A stretch of DNA of 7,497 bases from Acidobacteriaceae bacterium (GTDB lineage Bacteria > Acidobacteriota > Terriglobia > Terriglobales > Acidobacteriaceae). Location: positions 569 to 8,065 of the forward strand of contig PMWR01000152.1 of assembly GCA_003166055.1 (NCBI GenBank). The letters are read 5' to 3'. This document shows, piece by piece, positions 5,598 to 7,497 of the stretch (its first letter is position 1; each line of letters starts with the position of its first letter). The notes under the pieces are model-generated. The model had not been told where the DNA came from, searched no databases, and worked only from the letters and a program-made list of their open reading frames with translations. A program made the position numbers and the translations under genes.

Positions 5598-5906
5598 ATG
5601 GAAAATGAAGCTCTATATCGCGAGCTTTGGGTATCGCTGGCTTCCCTGCTCCGCAGCTACACCGCGGCGCACGGCTTGAACGGCAATCGCCAGGCAACAG
5701 TCGAGCTCGGCGAAGAACGGATTCTGGTACGCCACGGCGAGCAGTGGCTTGATTTGCACCGCGAGGGCGCAACCGTGAGTTGGCACCGCGAAGATGGGCG
5801 CAGTTACAAATTGGAATTGACTGAGGCGGGACATTTGCGTGGCCCGGTAGACGAGGAAGCGATGGATTTGGCAGCGGAACGTTGGGCCCGGGAGCTGATG
5901 CTATGA
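5598..5906 (+). CDS. Unknown protein inserted between nuoD and nuoE (second of two)
   Basis: Encodes 102 residues from ATG 5598, six bases after the previous stop; GAGG at 5590-5593 overlaps that stop and serves as a close ribosome site. The end overlaps the nuoE start by four bases (ATGA). No known domain is recognised. Visible layout: an N-terminal helix (2-25), a beta meander rich in charged and aromatic residues (VELGEERILVRHGEQWLDL, then ATVSWHRED and YKLELTEAG), and a C-terminal helix (about 84-102, EEAMDLAAERWARELML). There are no cysteines and no membrane or export signals. The helix, sheet, helix order resembles the preceding protein, so the two may be related or paired; the sequence similarity is too faint to claim by eye. 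Being sandwiched and coupled within nuo suggests a role linked to complex I, perhaps lineage-specific. Confidence 0.78.
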   Translation: MENEALYRELWVSLASLLRSYTAAHGLNGNRQATVELGEERILVRHGEQWLDLHREGATVSWHREDGRSYKLELTEAGHLRGPVDEEAMDLAAERWARELML

Positions 5907-6439
5907 GTCCCCAGGAAATGAGCCCGGACACGATGAGCCTGTTTTCTCCCGAAATGGTGGCGCGTTTTGACGCGCTTGTACTGAAGTATCCCGTCCGCCG
6001 CTCGGCCCTGGTTCCCATGCTTCTTTACGCGCAGGACGAGATCGGCTACCTCTCCGACGCAGTCATCGCCGAAGTCGCCCATCGCATCGGCATCACTGAA
6101 TTGGACGTGCGCAACGTCGCCACCTACTACTCCATGCTGCGCTTCAAGCCGGCAGGCAAATTCAACGTCCAGGTCTGCACCAACATCAGCTGCATGCTGC
6201 GCGGCGGATACGATGTTTACGAGCGCTTCCAGGAAGAACTCGGCATCGGCCACAAGGGTGTAACGGCCGACGGCGTTTTCTCTCTCGAAGAAGTTGAGTG
6301 CATAGGCGCCTGCTGCTGGGCTCCCGCCATTCAAGTGAACTACGACTTCCACGACGAACTCAGTCCCGACCACGTGCCCGGCATTCTGGCCGATTACCGT
6401 GGTAAAGCTAAGGCGGAAGGGGCGGGCAATCATGCCTAG
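5903..6439 (+). CDS. nuoE: NADH-quinone oxidoreductase subunit E (NuoE, 24-kDa type)
   Basis: Thioredoxin-fold subunit of the NADH-oxidising module; carries the binuclear N1a cluster near the FMN of NuoF. It has 178 residues from ATG 5903, chosen over TTG 5882 because GGAG lies 8 bases upstream and it overlaps the preceding gene by four bases. The N-terminal helical domain (about 15-85) includes LLYAQDEIGYLSD and VRNVATYYSMLRF. The cluster ligands are Cys92 and Cys97 (CTNISC) and Cys133 and Cys137 (CIGAC), the canonical C-x4-C and C-x3-C spacing. An additional Cys138 follows directly (GACCWAP), where most relatives have another residue. The tail, residues 165-178, is Gly/Ala/Lys-rich and probably flexible. 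The end overlaps the nuoF start by eight bases. Assignment is certain. Confidence 0.98.
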   Translation: MSPQEMSPDTMSLFSPEMVARFDALVLKYPVRRSALVPMLLYAQDEIGYLSDAVIAEVAHRIGITELDVRNVATYYSMLRFKPAGKFNVQVCTNISCMLRGGYDVYERFQEELGIGHKGVTADGVFSLEEVECIGACCWAPAIQVNYDFHDELSPDHVPGILADYRGKAKAEGAGNHA

Positions 6440-7497
6440 ACTGGTCTCCCATCCCGACGAAGTAAAGATCGTCAGCAGCCGCTTCGGCAAGGGCGCTGCC
6501 AACATCGATCGCTATATTGAGCTCGGCGGCTACGAGTCGGCAAAGAAGTGTCTCGCGCAAGGCCCCGAGTGGATCATCAACGAGATGAAAGCCTCAAACC
6601 TGCGCGGACGCGGCGGCGCGGGCTTCCCCACCGGACTTAAATGGTCCTTCGTTCCCAAGCAAAATCCCAAGCCCAAGTATGTTCTGGTCAATGGCGACGA
6701 AAGCGAGCCGGGAACCTGCAAGGATCACCTGATCTTCCTCCATGACCCGCACGCGGTAATCGAAGGCGCCATCATTGCCGGGTTGGCCGTCGGCGCAAAA
6801 ATGGGCTTCATCTACCTGCGGGGTGAATACCGCTATCTTCTGGAAATCGTGGAAAAAGCCGTTGCTGACGCCTACGCGAAGGGCTTTTTAGGCAAAAACA
6901 TCTTCGGCTCCGATGCAGAATTTCAGATCATCACCCAGACCGGCGCGGGCGCCTATGAGGTCGGCGAGGAATCGGCGCTGATGGAGTCGCTGGAAGGCAA
7001 GCGGGGAATACCGCGCATCAGGCCGCCCTTCCCTGCCGTCGTCGGTATCTACGGCGGCCCCACGGTCATCAACAACGCGGAAACCATCGCCTCCGTTCCC
7101 CACGTCATTGAGATGGGTGCTGCGGCCTATGCGGCTGCAGGTTCCGAGCGCAACGGCGGGACGCGTCTCTTCTGCCTCAGCGGCCATGTCGAGCGCCCGG
7201 GCGTGTACGAACTGCCCATGGGCTACAACCTGAAGAAAATGATTTACGAAGTTGCCGGCGGCATTCGCGGCGGGCGCAAACTCAAGGCGGTCGTGCCCGG
7301 CGGATCGTCAACGCCGGTGCTGTTACCGAATGAGATTGAGAACCTGGGTATGGACTTCGACCAGGTAGGCAAAGCCGGATCGATGCTCGGTTCAGGCGGC
7401 GTGGTGGTGATCGACGACCAGACCTGCATCGTTGAATTCGCACTGCGCACCATCAGCTTCTACGCGCATGAAAGCTGCGGCTGGTGCATTCCCTGCC
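6432..7497 (+). CDS. nuoF: NADH-quinone oxidoreductase subunit F (NuoF, 51-kDa type), 3' end cut by window
   Basis: NADH- and FMN-binding subunit of complex I with the N3 [4Fe-4S] cluster. 355 residues are visible from ATG 6432, out of about 430 expected; GGAAGGGGCGGG lies just upstream. Seen in order: LRGRGGAGFPTGLKW (57-71), the glycine-rich nucleotide-binding loop; NGDESEPGTCKD (87-98), with the acidic residues that face FMN and NADH; FIYLRGEY (126-133); GAGAYEVGEESALMESLEG (171-189); RPPFPAVVG and the PTVINNAET stretch; and ESCGWCIPC (347-355), giving three cysteines of the N3 ligand set. The fourth lies beyond the edge. In the GAGAY loop the usual I-C-G is E-V-G here, so the common cysteine is absent; it is not a cluster ligand. 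The start lies within the nuoE end (8-base overlap), implying coupled synthesis of the two partners. Assignment is certain. Confidence 0.98.
   Translation, partial: MPRLVSHPDEVKIVSSRFGKGAANIDRYIELGGYESAKKCLAQGPEWIINEMKASNLRGRGGAGFPTGLKWSFVPKQNPKPKYVLVNGDESEPGTCKDHLIFLHDPHAVIEGAIIAGLAVGAKMGFIYLRGEYRYLLEIVEKAVADAYAKGFLGKNIFGSDAEFQIITQTGAGAYEVGEESALMESLEGKRGIPRIRPPFPAVVGIYGGPTVINNAETIASVPHVIEMGAAAYAAAGSERNGGTRLFCLSGHVERPGVYELPMGYNLKKMIYEVAGGIRGGRKLKAVVPGGSSTPVLLPNEIENLGMDFDQVGKAGSMLGSGGVVVIDDQTCIVEFALRTISFYAHESCGWCIPC

Noticed and set aside
5804..6505. 233-codon minus-strand frame opposite nuoE
   Set aside because: Antisense shadow of nuoE and its neighbours; no ribosome site or recognisable motif.

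Overview
The window looks like a chromosomal segment of a GC-rich Gram-negative-type bacterium, most likely an acidobacterium of the Terriglobia group. This placement is inferred from the style of several proteins as I remember that group: the Gly7-Asp3 N-terminus of the oxidase subunit, the small minus-strand protein, and the ESCGWCIPC version of the NuoF cluster motif. No search was run. All features are chromosomal housekeeping types; I see no insertion sequence, phage gene, CRISPR array, tRNA or rRNA.

Layout. Positions 1-624 hold the 3' end of pdxS, followed by a strongly structured 129-base spacer and pdxT (754-1350). Together they encode the two halves of the DXP-independent pyridoxal 5'-phosphate synthase. 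A stand-alone heme-copper oxidase subunit III gene follows (about 1480-2244). Convergent to it is a small minus-strand gene of unknown function (2257-2562). Next comes a roughly 480-base non-coding stretch (2563-3042) with two perfect palindromes and a plausible sigma70 promoter facing right.

From about 3010/3043 to the window end lies the start of a complex I operon: nuoA, nuoC, nuoD, two unknown small genes, nuoE, and nuoF (cut by the window edge). The genes are packed with overlaps of 1-8 bases or gaps of 1-6 bases, which indicates one transcript with translational coupling. NuoA is a membrane subunit, NuoC and NuoD form the connecting/quinone module, and NuoE and NuoF form the NADH-oxidising module with FMN and Fe-S clusters. 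With the oxidase subunit upstream, the window carries entry and exit parts of an aerobic respiratory chain, although the two loci need not be co-regulated.

The most notable points are: two unrecognised, translationally coupled genes inserted between nuoD and nuoE; no nuoB between nuoA and nuoC; a nuoA reading frame that appears to extend upstream of the first ATG and may begin at ATT; an insertion of about 30 residues in PdxS; and a spacer between pdxS and pdxT that can fold into mutually exclusive hairpins.
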